NCBI GenBank assembly: GCA_049606855.1
Contig: JBMYVY010000002.1
Coordinates: forward strand, 239,087-303,086
DNA length: 64,000 nucleotides
Reading direction: 5' to 3'
From: JBELHR01 sp049606855
Lineage (GTDB): Bacteria > Bacteroidota > Bacteroidia > Flavobacteriales > Flavobacteriaceae
Below, one piece after another: positions 17,059 through 26,498 of this stretch. Below the pieces are notes generated by a model. The model did not search any database. It worked only from the letters and a program-made list of their open reading frames with translations, and had not been told where the DNA came from. The first letter of the stretch is position 1; each line of letters starts with the position of its first letter. The position numbers and the translations under genes were made by a program.

Positions 17059-17517
17059 ATGAAAATTTTACTCCTGAACCTTTTATTATTTGTCAATATT
17101 CTGGCTTTTGCTCAGAATGACTTAAAGGTTACAGAGATTAATGATTTAGATCAATTTCAATCCGTTGATTCCCGAAACATGATCTTTTTTATTCATACTA
17201 ATTGGTGCGGGTTTTGCAAACAGATGCAAGCCAAAACCTGGACCAACCAAGAGTTAATCTCCCTCCTAAATGAAGAATATTACTTCCTGAGTTTAGATGC
17301 TGAGTCCAAAGAAACTTTTGAACTCGCTGGAAAAACCTTCTCCCACAATAAGGGACTCAACGAACTGGCATTGGCTCTAGCAGAAGAAAATGGCAGGATA
17401 GCCTATCCAAGCCTAGTCATTCTCAATGAAAACTACGAATTAATCTATAAGCAATCAGGATTTCATTCCTATAAACAAGTGCTTAAGATTTTAAATCGCT
17501 TGGAAGAATTAAACTAA
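17059..17517 (+). CDS. Secreted thioredoxin-fold protein
   Basis: 152 residues with a signal peptide (1-18, ending AFAQ), the redox motif CGFC (50-53) in NWCGFCKQM, and a cis-Pro in AYPSLVIL. It resembles Thioredoxin_7/DUF255-like periplasmic reductases. It is 4 nt after the TonB receptor, so it probably acts on the receptor's cysteines or on the imported metal; that link is inferred. Confidence 0.88.
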   Translation: MKILLLNLLLFVNILAFAQNDLKVTEINDLDQFQSVDSRNMIFFIHTNWCGFCKQMQAKTWTNQELISLLNEEYYFLSLDAESKETFELAGKTFSHNKGLNELALALAEENGRIAYPSLVILNENYELIYKQSGFHSYKQVLKILNRLEELN

Positions 17518-17546
17518 GCATGTATCTTGTGCTAAATTAAAATTCT

Positions 17547-18464
17547 ATGAAAACTTTTGTATTTAGCCTTCTCGGTCTTTTTGTTTCGCTCCATGTTTTA
17601 GGACAGAAAACGGATCTAGAACTCAAACTTAAACCTCAACAGGTTTTTCATCAAAAATTGAGCAACCAATCGACCATCACTCAGACGGCAATGGGAACTG
17701 AAATGGAAATTATCATGACCAATATGGCGGACACTGAGTTTCGGGTAATAGAAGCAAATGATGATGCTTTTTTACTTCAAGTTAGCTATGTAGATATGCT
17801 TACCGAAATGGAAGCCGCAACACAAAAAATGTCCTACAAAGCTTCTGAACCAAAGGACGATGATCCTGTATCTCAAATGATGGCTAATATTATTGGGAAA
17901 ACTTTTGAAATGGTTTTGAGCAAAGATGGTCGAGTTATAGAAATTCGAAATACCTCGGTGCTTTGGGATGGCTTAGGAGATCGTCTTCCAAGTCTAAATG
18001 AAGAACAAATTGCGGCTTTGACAGAAGAATTAAAAAAACAATACGGTTTAGAAGCTTTTGCATCAAACATGCAATTGGTTACTCAGATATACCCTAAAGA
18101 ATCAGTCGCAGTTGGAGACAAATGGATGATAGAAACGCAAATGATAAATATGGTAACCTTGAATTCGAAAAGAGAATTTTCCTTAGAAAGTGTCGAAGGA
18201 AATGTTGCAAAAATTAAAAGTGTGACAAGTATCTCAACACCACAAGACAGCCCGTCGGTGATGCAACAAGGAATTGAAATGTCGTATAACCTCAATGGAA
18301 CCCAAGAAGCTATGATATTAGTCGACATCAGCACAGGGTGGATAATTGAGGCGAATATTATACAAGACATGACCGGTGAAGCAAAAACTAAACCTAATGA
18401 TCAAATTCCAATGGAAATGACTATTCCAATGAAGATTAAATCAGCCATTGTTGTTGAGGATTAA
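17547..18464 (+). CDS. DUF6263-like exported protein
   Basis: 305 residues, signal peptide ending at LGQ (about 20). The body is mixed beta with a repeating pattern of short strands and GDKW (about 190), as in the DUF6263 proteins of Flavobacteriia. No catalytic motif is apparent. It follows the thioredoxin gene by 29 nt and may share its transcript. Confidence 0.7.
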   Translation: MKTFVFSLLGLFVSLHVLGQKTDLELKLKPQQVFHQKLSNQSTITQTAMGTEMEIIMTNMADTEFRVIEANDDAFLLQVSYVDMLTEMEAATQKMSYKASEPKDDDPVSQMMANIIGKTFEMVLSKDGRVIEIRNTSVLWDGLGDRLPSLNEEQIAALTEELKKQYGLEAFASNMQLVTQIYPKESVAVGDKWMIETQMINMVTLNSKREFSLESVEGNVAKIKSVTSISTPQDSPSVMQQGIEMSYNLNGTQEAMILVDISTGWIIEANIIQDMTGEAKTKPNDQIPMEMTIPMKIKSAIVVED

Positions 18465-18507
18465 CATTGAATAAAATGTATCTTTATGGAACAAACTTAT
18501 TGTCAAG

Positions 18508-19263
18508 ATGCAAATTCAATTAATTCGAAATGCCACCCTTAAAATATATATAAATGATCGCTTAATTCTCGTTGACCCAATGCTAGGCCCTAAGGGATGT
18601 ATTGAGTCCTTTGGGGATATAGAGCGAAATCCGACAGTAGAACTTCCTTATACTACTGAAGAAATCCTAGAAGGAGTGGATTTCATTCTACTGACACACC
18701 TTCATGCCGATCATTGGGATGAAGAAGCTGTAGCATTGATTGAAAAAGGAATGCCTATTTTCTGTCAACCGGGAGATCAAGGCCGAATAGAGGATCAAGG
18801 TTTCACTCGAGTAAGCCCCATAGAAGAGCATACTTCATTCGAAGGAATTAATATTTACCGAACTGAAGCTCAACACGGAAGTGGAAAAATTCTTGAACAT
18901 ATGGGTAAAGCCTCAGGCTATGTGCTAGATTCAAGTGATGAACCGACAGTTTACATTGTGGGTGATAGTATATTAACCGAAAATGTTAGAGCTAATTTCG
19001 ATCGATTTCAACCTGAAATTGTGATTGCAAATTTAGGAGGAGCCATTATACCAGGATTTGAATCTGAAAACATCATTATGGATGCTGCCGATGCAGCATT
19101 ACTTGCGGAATATATATTTCCATACTTACTAATTGGAGTACATCTGGAGGCCTTAGATCATTGTAAAGTGAGTAGAGAAGAAATAGAACTTATTGGGGAA
19201 GTTGGTGATGATAAAAATATTTTCGTTCCGTATGACGGAGATATCATGGACTTTGAATTGTAA
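18508..19263 (+). CDS. MBL-fold metallo-hydrolase (UlaG-like)
   Basis: 251 residues without a signal peptide. The metal motif THLHADHWD is at 63-71 and a later His (about 211) in IGVHLEALDHC completes the site. N-terminal NATLKIYINDRLILVDPML is typical of the UlaG-like/L-ascorbate-6-phosphate lactonase group. Substrate unknown. Confidence 0.85.
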   Translation: MQIQLIRNATLKIYINDRLILVDPMLGPKGCIESFGDIERNPTVELPYTTEEILEGVDFILLTHLHADHWDEEAVALIEKGMPIFCQPGDQGRIEDQGFTRVSPIEEHTSFEGINIYRTEAQHGSGKILEHMGKASGYVLDSSDEPTVYIVGDSILTENVRANFDRFQPEIVIANLGGAIIPGFESENIIMDAADAALLAEYIFPYLLIGVHLEALDHCKVSREEIELIGEVGDDKNIFVPYDGDIMDFEL

Positions 19264-19292
19264 GGATTGTATCGGACTTCGTCCAAAATCGT

Positions 19293-19817
19293 ATGAAAAT
19301 AATTTTATTAATCTCATTGATCGTGACGAACCCATGGATATTAGATTTTGGCAATAAAAACCAAGAAATTGACTGGAATATCGTCAATGACGGTGTCATG
19401 GGTGGTAAAAGCGAATCTGAAGCTTTTCTGTTGGAAAACAGCTTACTATTTAAGGGAACTCTTTCTTTAGAGAATAACGGAGGTTTTGCTTCGATCAGAA
19501 GTCCCTATGAAGATTATAACTTTTCAGATGCTGAATTCATTGAGATTAAATACCGTTCCGAAGGTGGTGATTTTAATTTTAGACTTGAGCAATCGCGCTA
19601 TTTTTTCAATCCTTATTTAGCAATGACACTTCCGCAAAGCTCAAAGTGGACCGTGCAAAAAATCAAAACCTCAGAATTAAAGGTCTTGAAAATGGGTAAG
19701 GAATTGGGAGTTGTAAAACAAGATCAGGAAATCAATGCCCGAAGACTGAGTATTATGAAATCAGACAAACAACCAGGTCCTTTTCAAATCGAAATTGATT
19801 ATATAAAAATCTACTAA
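19293..19817 (+). CDS. CIA30-family protein
   Basis: 174 residues. A hydrophobic N-terminus is followed by WNIVNDGVMGGKSES and NNGGFASIRSP, the signature of the CIA30 beta-jelly-roll (NADH:ubiquinone oxidoreductase intermediate-associated protein 30). Bacterial members are of unknown function. Stop and the next start overlap by one base (TAATG). Confidence 0.85.
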   Translation: MKIILLISLIVTNPWILDFGNKNQEIDWNIVNDGVMGGKSESEAFLLENSLLFKGTLSLENNGGFASIRSPYEDYNFSDAEFIEIKYRSEGGDFNFRLEQSRYFFNPYLAMTLPQSSKWTVQKIKTSELKVLKMGKELGVVKQDQEINARRLSIMKSDKQPGPFQIEIDYIKIY

Positions 19818-20278
19818 TGAGTTTTTACCAATTTAAAAGTACACAAGTTTTAAAGGCGTCCAAAGAAGAGGTTTGGGATTTCATCTCATCCCCGAGTAAT
19901 TTAAAAAAAATCACACCAGATTATATGGGTTTCGATATTATCTCAGAAGGGCTGCCTGAAAAGATGTATCAAGGAATGATAATAGCTTATAGAGTTTCCC
20001 CTTTATTAGGGATTAAAATGACATGGGTTACTGAAATTTCACAAGTTACTCCAGGAAAGTATTTTGTTGATGAGCAGCGAATTGGTCCCTACAAGCTTTG
20101 GCACCATCAACACCATATTGAAGAATGTGAGGATGGAATATTGATGACTGATATCGTTTCTTATGCTCCCCCCTTCGGAATCCTGGGAAGAATTGCCAAT
20201 TCATTGACCATTAAATCAAAATTGAGAGAAATATTTGATTATCGATTCAACGTATTGGAAAAACACTTTAACAATTAA
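19817..20278 (+). CDS. SRPBCC-fold protein (polyketide cyclase/dehydrase type)
   Basis: 153 residues forming one START/Bet v 1-like domain: a strand-rich body with ASKEEVWDFISSPSNLKKITP at the N-terminus and a long final helix. The family binds hydrophobic ligands; no specific ligand can be given. Translationally coupled to the CIA30 gene. Confidence 0.83.
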   Translation: MSFYQFKSTQVLKASKEEVWDFISSPSNLKKITPDYMGFDIISEGLPEKMYQGMIIAYRVSPLLGIKMTWVTEISQVTPGKYFVDEQRIGPYKLWHHQHHIEECEDGILMTDIVSYAPPFGILGRIANSLTIKSKLREIFDYRFNVLEKHFNN

Positions 20279-20370
20279 TTATTTAAATTTTAACACTGAT
20301 ATTCAGGTATTTATCATATATTGCATATGATACTATGGGTATATAGTACACCAAACTATATAAAGGAATT

Positions 20371-20404
20371 GCGGCGAAATTTTATGAAAATAATTTATCG
20401 CCGC
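20371..20404. other. GC-rich hairpin in the cyclophilin 5' region
   Basis: GCGGCGA (20371-20377) pairs with TCGCCGC (20398-20404); AAATT/AATTT can extend the stem. A T run follows only after about 11 nt, so it is an imperfect terminator for the SRPBCC gene. An ATG in its loop (20384) opens a 29-codon frame overlapping the cyclophilin start. Confidence 0.5.
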
Positions 20405-20469
20405 ACCTCCACCCTCTTTTTTTCATTTATTTTAACAAAATTTTATATTTTTCAAGGAAAATTAATTCC

Positions 20470-21270
20470 ATGAAAAAGTTCGCTTTTTATTCCCTATTAT
20501 TTTTAATCTTTTCTTGTATAGATAAAAGAAATGAGAACCTTGTCTTAATTGAAACAACAAAAGGAACTATTACAATAAAATTATATGAGGATACCCCACT
20601 TCACAAAAAGAATTTTATCGAATTAGCTGAAAATGGAACACTCGATAGTTTACTGTTTCATCGCGTAATTAAAAACTTTATGATTCAGGGTGGAGATATA
20701 GAAAGTAAAAATGCTCCTAAAGGTATTGAGCTTGGTAATGGTGATTTAGGATACACCCTTCCAGCAGAAATAAATAATAATCGATTTCATAAAAAAGGAG
20801 TTATTGCCGCGGCTCGAACAAATAACCCGGATCGAAAATCGTCTTCAACTCAGTTTTATTTGGTTCAAGGGAAAGTGTTCAATGACTCAACCTTACTTTT
20901 AGCTGAGAAAAGAATAAACCGTTACTTGCAAGGGTATTATTTCATTCAAGATTCTGAAAACATGGAATTAAAGAAGCTATTGATGGATTTAGATGACCAA
21001 GAAGCCAACTCAAGCTATATAACATCAAGCAAAAAATGGAGAGAAGCTTCAAAGGAATATCAGGATTTCCCTAATTATAAAATCCCAGAAGATCATCGTG
21101 AAATATACAAGACAATTGGAGGTACTCCTCGTCTTGATCAAAGTTATACCGTGTTCGGTGAAATTATAGATGGACTGGAAGTGGTTGATCAAATTGCAAA
21201 AGTTAAAACAGATAAAAATGACCGACCTATTCAGGATATAAAAATACTTTCAGTAAGAATGTCTGATTAA
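20470..21270 (+). CDS. Cyclophilin-type peptidyl-prolyl isomerase, lipoprotein
   Basis: 266 residues. Lipoprotein signal with Cys16 (LIFSC). The cyclophilin core shows FHR (63-65), Gln73 in MIQGGD, SSSTQFYLVQG (124-134) and the final VFGEIIDGLEVVDQI. Between the fourth and last core strands, about 65 residues (roughly 139-205) of charged helix are inserted, an unusually large loop. Likely a periplasmic or outer-membrane folding factor. Confidence 0.9.
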   Translation: MKKFAFYSLLFLIFSCIDKRNENLVLIETTKGTITIKLYEDTPLHKKNFIELAENGTLDSLLFHRVIKNFMIQGGDIESKNAPKGIELGNGDLGYTLPAEINNNRFHKKGVIAAARTNNPDRKSSSTQFYLVQGKVFNDSTLLLAEKRINRYLQGYYFIQDSENMELKKLLMDLDDQEANSSYITSSKKWREASKEYQDFPNYKIPEDHREIYKTIGGTPRLDQSYTVFGEIIDGLEVVDQIAKVKTDKNDRPIQDIKILSVRMSD

Positions 21271-21271
21271 T

Positions 21272-21304
21272 TTTGTTTAATTTTTGCGAAAAAGACTATA
21301 TTTA
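21272..21304 (+). promoter_or_regulatory. Promoter candidate before the sensor kinase
   Basis: TTTG (21272-21275), a 21-nt spacer, then TATATTTA (21297-21304). The predicted transcript meets the hairpin at 21348-21372 before the coding start, so attenuation is possible. Confidence 0.5.
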
Positions 21305-21347
21305 CAATCTTACAAAACATTAAACAAAACCTCCAACAACCCTATTG

Positions 21348-21372
21348 GCCATCTATTTAGATGGCTTTTTTT
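21348..21372 (+). terminator. Hairpin terminator between cyclophilin and sensor kinase
   Basis: GCCATCT/AGATGGC with a 4-nt loop and seven T. It ends the cyclophilin transcript but lies downstream of the promoter candidate for the sensor kinase. Confidence 0.75.
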
Positions 21373-21404
21373 ATTTTTACTATCTTCAATATAAATTTAT
21401 TGTC

Positions 21405-24098
21405 TTGAGATTTATACTGACCCCTATTTTATTGTTTTTTGTTTGGACAAATCATGGCCAAATTAATCGAGTTCCATTGGATTTCGATGCGATTCACCCG
21501 CGGGTCAATAGCATAACACAGGATCATAAAAATTTCATTTATTTTGGAACGAGTAATGGCCTCTATTACTACACCGGAGACAAATTAGAGCAAACCCTAG
21601 GCGCCAAGGATCTTCAAGACATAAGGATAACCTCAGTGATTCATCCGGACAGTACACATGTTATAGTGGGAACTAGAGCTGGACTTTATTCATACAATGT
21701 AACAAACAATAAAATTGAACAGTCTTGGTTGGTTAACCAGGAAATTACAATCCTTAAAAAACTCAATAATAGCCTACTAATCGGAACCAAGTCTTTAGAT
21801 ATTTATAGGATCAAACAAGATTCCATAGAGTCCTTTAATCTTGAACTCCCCTTAAACCCCAAGTTATTTAATTTAACTCAAATAATTGAACTAACTAATA
21901 AGGAGCTTCTTGTTTGGATTGATGCCATTGATGGTAGCTCTTCCTATCAATACAACACAAAAACCAAGCTGCTTGAAAGTTGGAGTAACCCCCTGCTCAA
22001 AACCTATAGCCAAGATGGAGATATAATTAATCTAGGAAATTACCTCAGGTATATCAATGATGAAAACATCGATTATAATTGGACTAACAATCTTGATCTC
22101 GGGCCCGAAAATTTAGCAAAAATAACCGCTATCCACTTTTATTCACCTACTGAAATTTGGATGGGAACAAATGATGGAGTGCTTAAATTTGATCATCAAC
22201 TGTTTGGAGTAAAAAATCTTGGCGATGGTAAAATAAGAGGGATCTCACAGTTAAAAGACTCCACAATCTTAGCCTTAAGTACTACCGAAATTCTGAAAAT
22301 CAAAGATCAAAAGATTGTAAAAAATATTCCTTGGCCTAAAAAGTTCCAAAAAAGACCCTATAGTATATTCCCTTTGAATGAAGCCACAACTTTGATTGGT
22401 TCTGATGGTAAGGGGATTTATAAATTGACTGAAGAGTTGGATTTGCGACCCTACCCTTTATTTGATTCTTTAAAAAATGCCGAAATACTGGATATAAAAC
22501 AAATCAATAATCAATTTTGGATAGCCACTCAAAAAGGACTTTCTGTGGTCTCTGAAAATGAGTTTAAGGAACTGTATCTTTCAAATAGAGTCTATGATAT
22601 TCTGCCTTTTGACCAAGGAGCTCTTGTTGGTGGTAAAACTGGACTCTATTATGCTTGCATTAAAAATGGAAAAATACTAGGTATAAAACTCAATAAAGAG
22701 AATTTCAAAATTAGAGCTCTGCAAAAGTACAATGAAAAGATTTTCATCGCGACAGAAGAAAACGGCATTGTATCCTATAACCCCAAAACTGAAATGTTTA
22801 ATCGGCTAGGTATAAATGAAGGGTTAAATAAGGAAACTGTTTATAATATCGTTATTCGAGACAACTATTTGTTTGCCGGAGCTCATGATGGACTTCTAAC
22901 CTATAATTTAGATACAAAGGAATTTATAAAAACCTACAAGTCTGACGGTCTTAGCGATTCCGAGTTTAATTCTAATTCAGACCTGATTGATTACAATGGA
23001 ACCTTGTATTTGGGGACACAAAAGGGTATTACCATTATAGAAAAAGATGAATTTCTTCAGAAAAAGGATCCTTTTAAAATCTACCTTGATCAAGTATCAT
23101 ATCTCGATTCTGATCAAACTTCCCACGTTCTTGAGATAACAGATGAGCAACTTGATTTTAAATTTCCAGCAGAATCTCACATGATTAAATTTAATCTTAA
23201 AATAAATGATCTTCATCATCCAGGATCAAATATGCTCTTCTATAAATTTGAAGGAGACCAATCCAGTGCCCTTGTTGAAGATACAGATTTATTACTACCT
23301 TATCTACCTGCAAGGAAATATAACCTGACCATTAAAGCCCTCAATCACAGAAAACAGTGGTCTGAAAACCAACTCAAAATTAACATTGAGGTTAAGCAAG
23401 TTTTTTATAAATCATTGGGGTTTGTTGTTCTAATAATTATGGTTTTATGTATCTTTTTTATATCTATCATCTTCTTAAATAAAAGGCATCAAAAAATCAT
23501 TCTTAACACAAAAAATGCATTCGCTACTGATCTGCACGATGAAATGGGTGGGGATTTAACAGCCATAAAATACAAAGTGGAATTATTAAAAGACCACATT
23601 CCCCAGGAGGAAGCACAAGAATTGGACACGATTACAGAGATCCTTCAAAATACACAAATCAATATTTCAGATTTGATTTGGAGCCTCAAGCCTAAAGAAA
23701 TCACTGTTAGTTTACTTTTTGATAGAATCGAAAAAATCTTAGAGAAGCGATTATCTAAAGGTGACTTGAAATATAATTTTCAGTATTCTGAATTAGACTT
23801 GGAAGAATCAATAAATCCAGATATTAAACAAAATCTATATCTCATTTTTAAAGAGGCTTTGTCCAACTTTATAAAACACAGTGATTACGACACTTTTAAT
23901 ATAGCGTTCAAGCCATTTAAAAAAGGAGTGGAGGTAAGCATTCACCAATCTGGAAAAAAATTAAACAAAGATCAATCAAAATCCTTTGGTAGCTACGGAA
24001 TTAAAAATATGAAACATCGAGCAGCTTCAATAAACGGAATTATATTGTTTGATAAAACTTCAAATTGGAATATTTCATTAAAAATCCCCAAACTATGA
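21405..24098 (+). CDS. Beta-propeller sensor histidine kinase (HisKA_3 type)
   Basis: 897 residues from the TTG at 21405, which opens a clean signal peptide; a TTG at 21345 is in frame but would translate a terminator hairpin. Order: signal peptide, extracytoplasmic propeller repeats (about 20-560), Y_Y_Y-like domain (about 570-660), one membrane helix (about 668-690), HisKA_3 helix with His711 in DLHDEMGG, and an HATPase domain (FKEALSNFIKHS, GSYGIKNM). This is a complete sensor. The stop overlaps the response regulator start by 4 nt. Confidence 0.9.
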   Translation: MRFILTPILLFFVWTNHGQINRVPLDFDAIHPRVNSITQDHKNFIYFGTSNGLYYYTGDKLEQTLGAKDLQDIRITSVIHPDSTHVIVGTRAGLYSYNVTNNKIEQSWLVNQEITILKKLNNSLLIGTKSLDIYRIKQDSIESFNLELPLNPKLFNLTQIIELTNKELLVWIDAIDGSSSYQYNTKTKLLESWSNPLLKTYSQDGDIINLGNYLRYINDENIDYNWTNNLDLGPENLAKITAIHFYSPTEIWMGTNDGVLKFDHQLFGVKNLGDGKIRGISQLKDSTILALSTTEILKIKDQKIVKNIPWPKKFQKRPYSIFPLNEATTLIGSDGKGIYKLTEELDLRPYPLFDSLKNAEILDIKQINNQFWIATQKGLSVVSENEFKELYLSNRVYDILPFDQGALVGGKTGLYYACIKNGKILGIKLNKENFKIRALQKYNEKIFIATEENGIVSYNPKTEMFNRLGINEGLNKETVYNIVIRDNYLFAGAHDGLLTYNLDTKEFIKTYKSDGLSDSEFNSNSDLIDYNGTLYLGTQKGITIIEKDEFLQKKDPFKIYLDQVSYLDSDQTSHVLEITDEQLDFKFPAESHMIKFNLKINDLHHPGSNMLFYKFEGDQSSALVEDTDLLLPYLPARKYNLTIKALNHRKQWSENQLKINIEVKQVFYKSLGFVVLIIMVLCIFFISIIFLNKRHQKIILNTKNAFATDLHDEMGGDLTAIKYKVELLKDHIPQEEAQELDTITEILQNTQINISDLIWSLKPKEITVSLLFDRIEKILEKRLSKGDLKYNFQYSELDLEESINPDIKQNLYLIFKEALSNFIKHSDYDTFNIAFKPFKKGVEVSIHQSGKKLNKDQSKSFGSYGIKNMKHRAASINGIILFDKTSNWNISLKIPKL

Positions 24099-24706
24099 AA
24101 ATAGCATTAATCGAGGACCATAAAATAATTCGCGATGCTGTCTCGGCCTATTTTAACAAGCAAAAAGATTATGAAGTTACCCATTGCAGTAACAGTGTGG
24201 AAGAATTCTACAAAGAATTTGTTAAACACGAATCCCCCGACATTTTATTGTTAGACATTCAGCTTCCTGGTACAAAAGGACATGAAGCGATACCAAAACT
24301 AAGACATACTTTAAAAGAAAGTAAGATAATTATATTTTCAAATTCTGAAGATGAACAAACAGTTTTGGATGCACTAAAATTGGGTGCAGATGGATACATC
24401 CATAAAAGTGCCTCATTGGAAGAGGTCCAAAAATCGATTGAAGGTCACAGAGCAAGTCTTTCACCGCATATAGCGGAACATCTAATCCATCACATACAAG
24501 GGGTTAACTCTAATAAAATTATTGAACAACTTTCCGAAAGGGAAAAGGAAGTTTTAAAACTCTTGGCAAAAGGTTTAACTCAGAAGAAAATTGCAAATGA
24601 ACTTTTCATTTCCCTAGACACAGTAAGGTATCATTGCAAAAATATTTATCTAAAACTAGGAGTAAATTCTAATATTGAGGCTGTAAATATTTACCTAAAC
24701 AATTAA
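24095..24706 (+). CDS. NarL/FixJ-type response regulator
   Basis: 203 residues from the ATG in the ATGA overlap with the kinase gene. Receiver domain (phospho-acceptor Asp54 in LLLDIQLPG, Lys in IHKSAS) and a LuxR HTH (LSEREKEVLKLLAKGLTQKK). The partner of the propeller kinase. Target genes are unknown; the porin just downstream is the nearest candidate. Confidence 0.95.
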   Translation: MKIALIEDHKIIRDAVSAYFNKQKDYEVTHCSNSVEEFYKEFVKHESPDILLLDIQLPGTKGHEAIPKLRHTLKESKIIIFSNSEDEQTVLDALKLGADGYIHKSASLEEVQKSIEGHRASLSPHIAEHLIHHIQGVNSNKIIEQLSEREKEVLKLLAKGLTQKKIANELFISLDTVRYHCKNIYLKLGVNSNIEAVNIYLNN

Positions 24707-24807
24707 CTACTACATCTTTATGTAGCTAATAAATCACTGAATATCCCTAAATTGAGGTATGTTTGTTAGTAACATTTTAGGGGTAGGAGGTTAATTAATA
24801 AACTACC

Positions 24808-24837
24808 AAGACCACTTTTCGAAGTGGTCTTTTTTTT
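24808..24837 (+). terminator. Terminator after the two-component genes
   Basis: AAGACCACTT/AAGTGGTCTT with a 4-nt loop and a long T run, about 100 nt after the regulator stop and 30 nt before the porin ATG. The 160-bp gap also has a CTACAT/ATGTAG hairpin just after the stop. Confidence 0.85.
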
Positions 24838-24866
24838 GGGGGCTATATTATTCGTAAATTAACTTC

Positions 24867-25976
24867 ATGAATTACAGGTGTTTACTTTTGTTTTTTACTC
24901 TAATATTCTTAACGAATTCATACAGTCAAGAATCTGAAGAGAAACTCACTTTCCTTGAACAATTAAAAATACCAATAAACACGCGTCTTGACTTTAGGTA
25001 TTTAAACTATGAAAACAACTCTACGGACCTCCCGGATGACGCTCGATTTCAGTTCTCATATTTTAAAATAGACGTCCTTGGAAATGTTGTCGAAAATTTA
25101 AATTTTCGGGTAAGATATTCTCCGGTAACATCCACCATAGGCACCTCAGGGATAAGTAATGTAATCCAATTGGCAAATTTAAATTACCTCACCAAAAATA
25201 AACGTTGGTACTTTGAGCTTGGAAAAAGTTTTTTAAAACTTGGGACCGTGGAAGAACAATACCTGGGAGCCGATGTGTACAGTTGGAGTATAATAGCTCG
25301 AAATGTTGAAGTTTACAGAACAGGTTTTACAAGTGAGTATCGATTTGGGAACAACCAGGGGATTGGTTTTCAGATCTTAAATGGGAACTTAAATGAAAAC
25401 AACGCGGTACAAAGCCTAGAATACAATTTATTTTGGTTTGGTGAAATTGGAGAAATTGGAGATGCTTTTTTTAGTGCCACGGCTATTATAGGCCCCAATC
25501 AGAATACTACCCCTTACACGCTCAATGGCGGAGTCCAATGGAAACTTGGAAGTTATCGCTTAGATACGGATGCTGCGATAATGTATAACTTTAGGAATTT
25601 CTACCCTGAAACCCTTTATTACTCCTTCCCAGTTCAACTCGCACGAGTAGAAGGAAAGTGGTCACCTACTTTCAAATACATTTACAATATTGTCAACCCT
25701 CTTAAAGAAATTGAAATCGATTACCGCGGAGAACAAGTTCGGTTAGAGCAAGCAACTCTGCACACGGTAAGTGGCGGAATTCAATACTTTCCAATCCCAG
25801 AAAAAAACTTGAGGTTTCACCTAGTAACAAGCTACTCCTTTGATGAAGACGTAGTGAACTATGCTCCTCCAATCGAAGATCCTGGAAATACTAAAATTGG
25901 ATACAATGCCGCCTTTCAAATAATACTTGGAGTTAGGATTGACTTCGACGTTCTTCACGGTTTGAGATACCGATAA
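24867..25976 (+). CDS. Outer-membrane porin (phosphate-selective porin O/P-like)
   Basis: 369 residues. Signal peptide ending YSQ (about 21), then alternating aromatic strands typical of a beta-barrel (NINGGVQWKLGSYRLD-type segments) and a terminal strand closing LRYR. No plug domain. Resembles the porin O/P group of Bacteroidota. The 3' end overlaps the convergent RclC-like gene by 44 bp. Confidence 0.72.
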   Translation: MNYRCLLLFFTLIFLTNSYSQESEEKLTFLEQLKIPINTRLDFRYLNYENNSTDLPDDARFQFSYFKIDVLGNVVENLNFRVRYSPVTSTIGTSGISNVIQLANLNYLTKNKRWYFELGKSFLKLGTVEEQYLGADVYSWSIIARNVEVYRTGFTSEYRFGNNQGIGFQILNGNLNENNAVQSLEYNLFWFGEIGEIGDAFFSATAIIGPNQNTTPYTLNGGVQWKLGSYRLDTDAAIMYNFRNFYPETLYYSFPVQLARVEGKWSPTFKYIYNIVNPLKEIEIDYRGEQVRLEQATLHTVSGGIQYFPIPEKNLRFHLVTSYSFDEDVVNYAPPIEDPGNTKIGYNAAFQIILGVRIDFDVLHGLRYR

Positions 25977-26367
25977 GATATACACTATAACCAAGTAACA
26001 TCAAATCCTTAATTATAAAACCATTGGGAACATAAAGCCAATCTACTTTTTTAAACATCCCGGGAGTAGTAAATAAAAAGGAAAGTGTACCTACGAAAAT
26101 AATGGTTGATGCAATTCCCGCATAAAAATCCATTTTAGGCTTGAAGTAACCTATTATGACGAGGATTGCTGTTATAATCTCAAACACCCCTATAATATTT
26201 GAGGAAGTTTGAACAGAAAAAACTTGATACATCCAGCTAAAAAAAGGGGAGTTTTCAACCAAATCTACTATTGCCTCGGCTTCTCTTGGGGTAAATTTAA
26301 ATATGCCATACCACAATAAAATTAACACCAACGAGAATCTCATAATTTGAACTCCTAAATTTTTCAT
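25933..26367 (-). CDS. YkgB/DUF417 (RclC-like) membrane protein
   Basis: 144 residues with four membrane helices, beginning VQIMRFSLVLILLWYGIFKFTPREAEAI, split here as MRFSLVLILLWYGIFKFTP then a Glu-rich loop, a pattern of the DUF417 family. E. coli RclC belongs to a reactive-chlorine response; the same role here is only inferred. Convergent 44-bp overlap with the porin gene. Confidence 0.85.
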   Translation of the reverse strand: MKNLGVQIMRFSLVLILLWYGIFKFTPREAEAIVDLVENSPFFSWMYQVFSVQTSSNIIGVFEIITAILVIIGYFKPKMDFYAGIASTIIFVGTLSFLFTTPGMFKKVDWLYVPNGFIIKDLMLLGYSVYLIGISNREERRSQS

Positions 26368-26498
26368 ATCATATAATTTTGAGGCTTTGTAGCAACAAGG
26401 TAAACATCCTTACACTGCGTTTAAAATTCTTCAGAGATAAATTTTGCACAAGCTAAAGCATAAAACTCACTAACTTTCATTCACTAAATTAAAAACAA

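Noticed and set aside
21345..21404. Longer N-terminus of the sensor kinase
   Set aside because: It would read through a terminator hairpin and delay the signal peptide.
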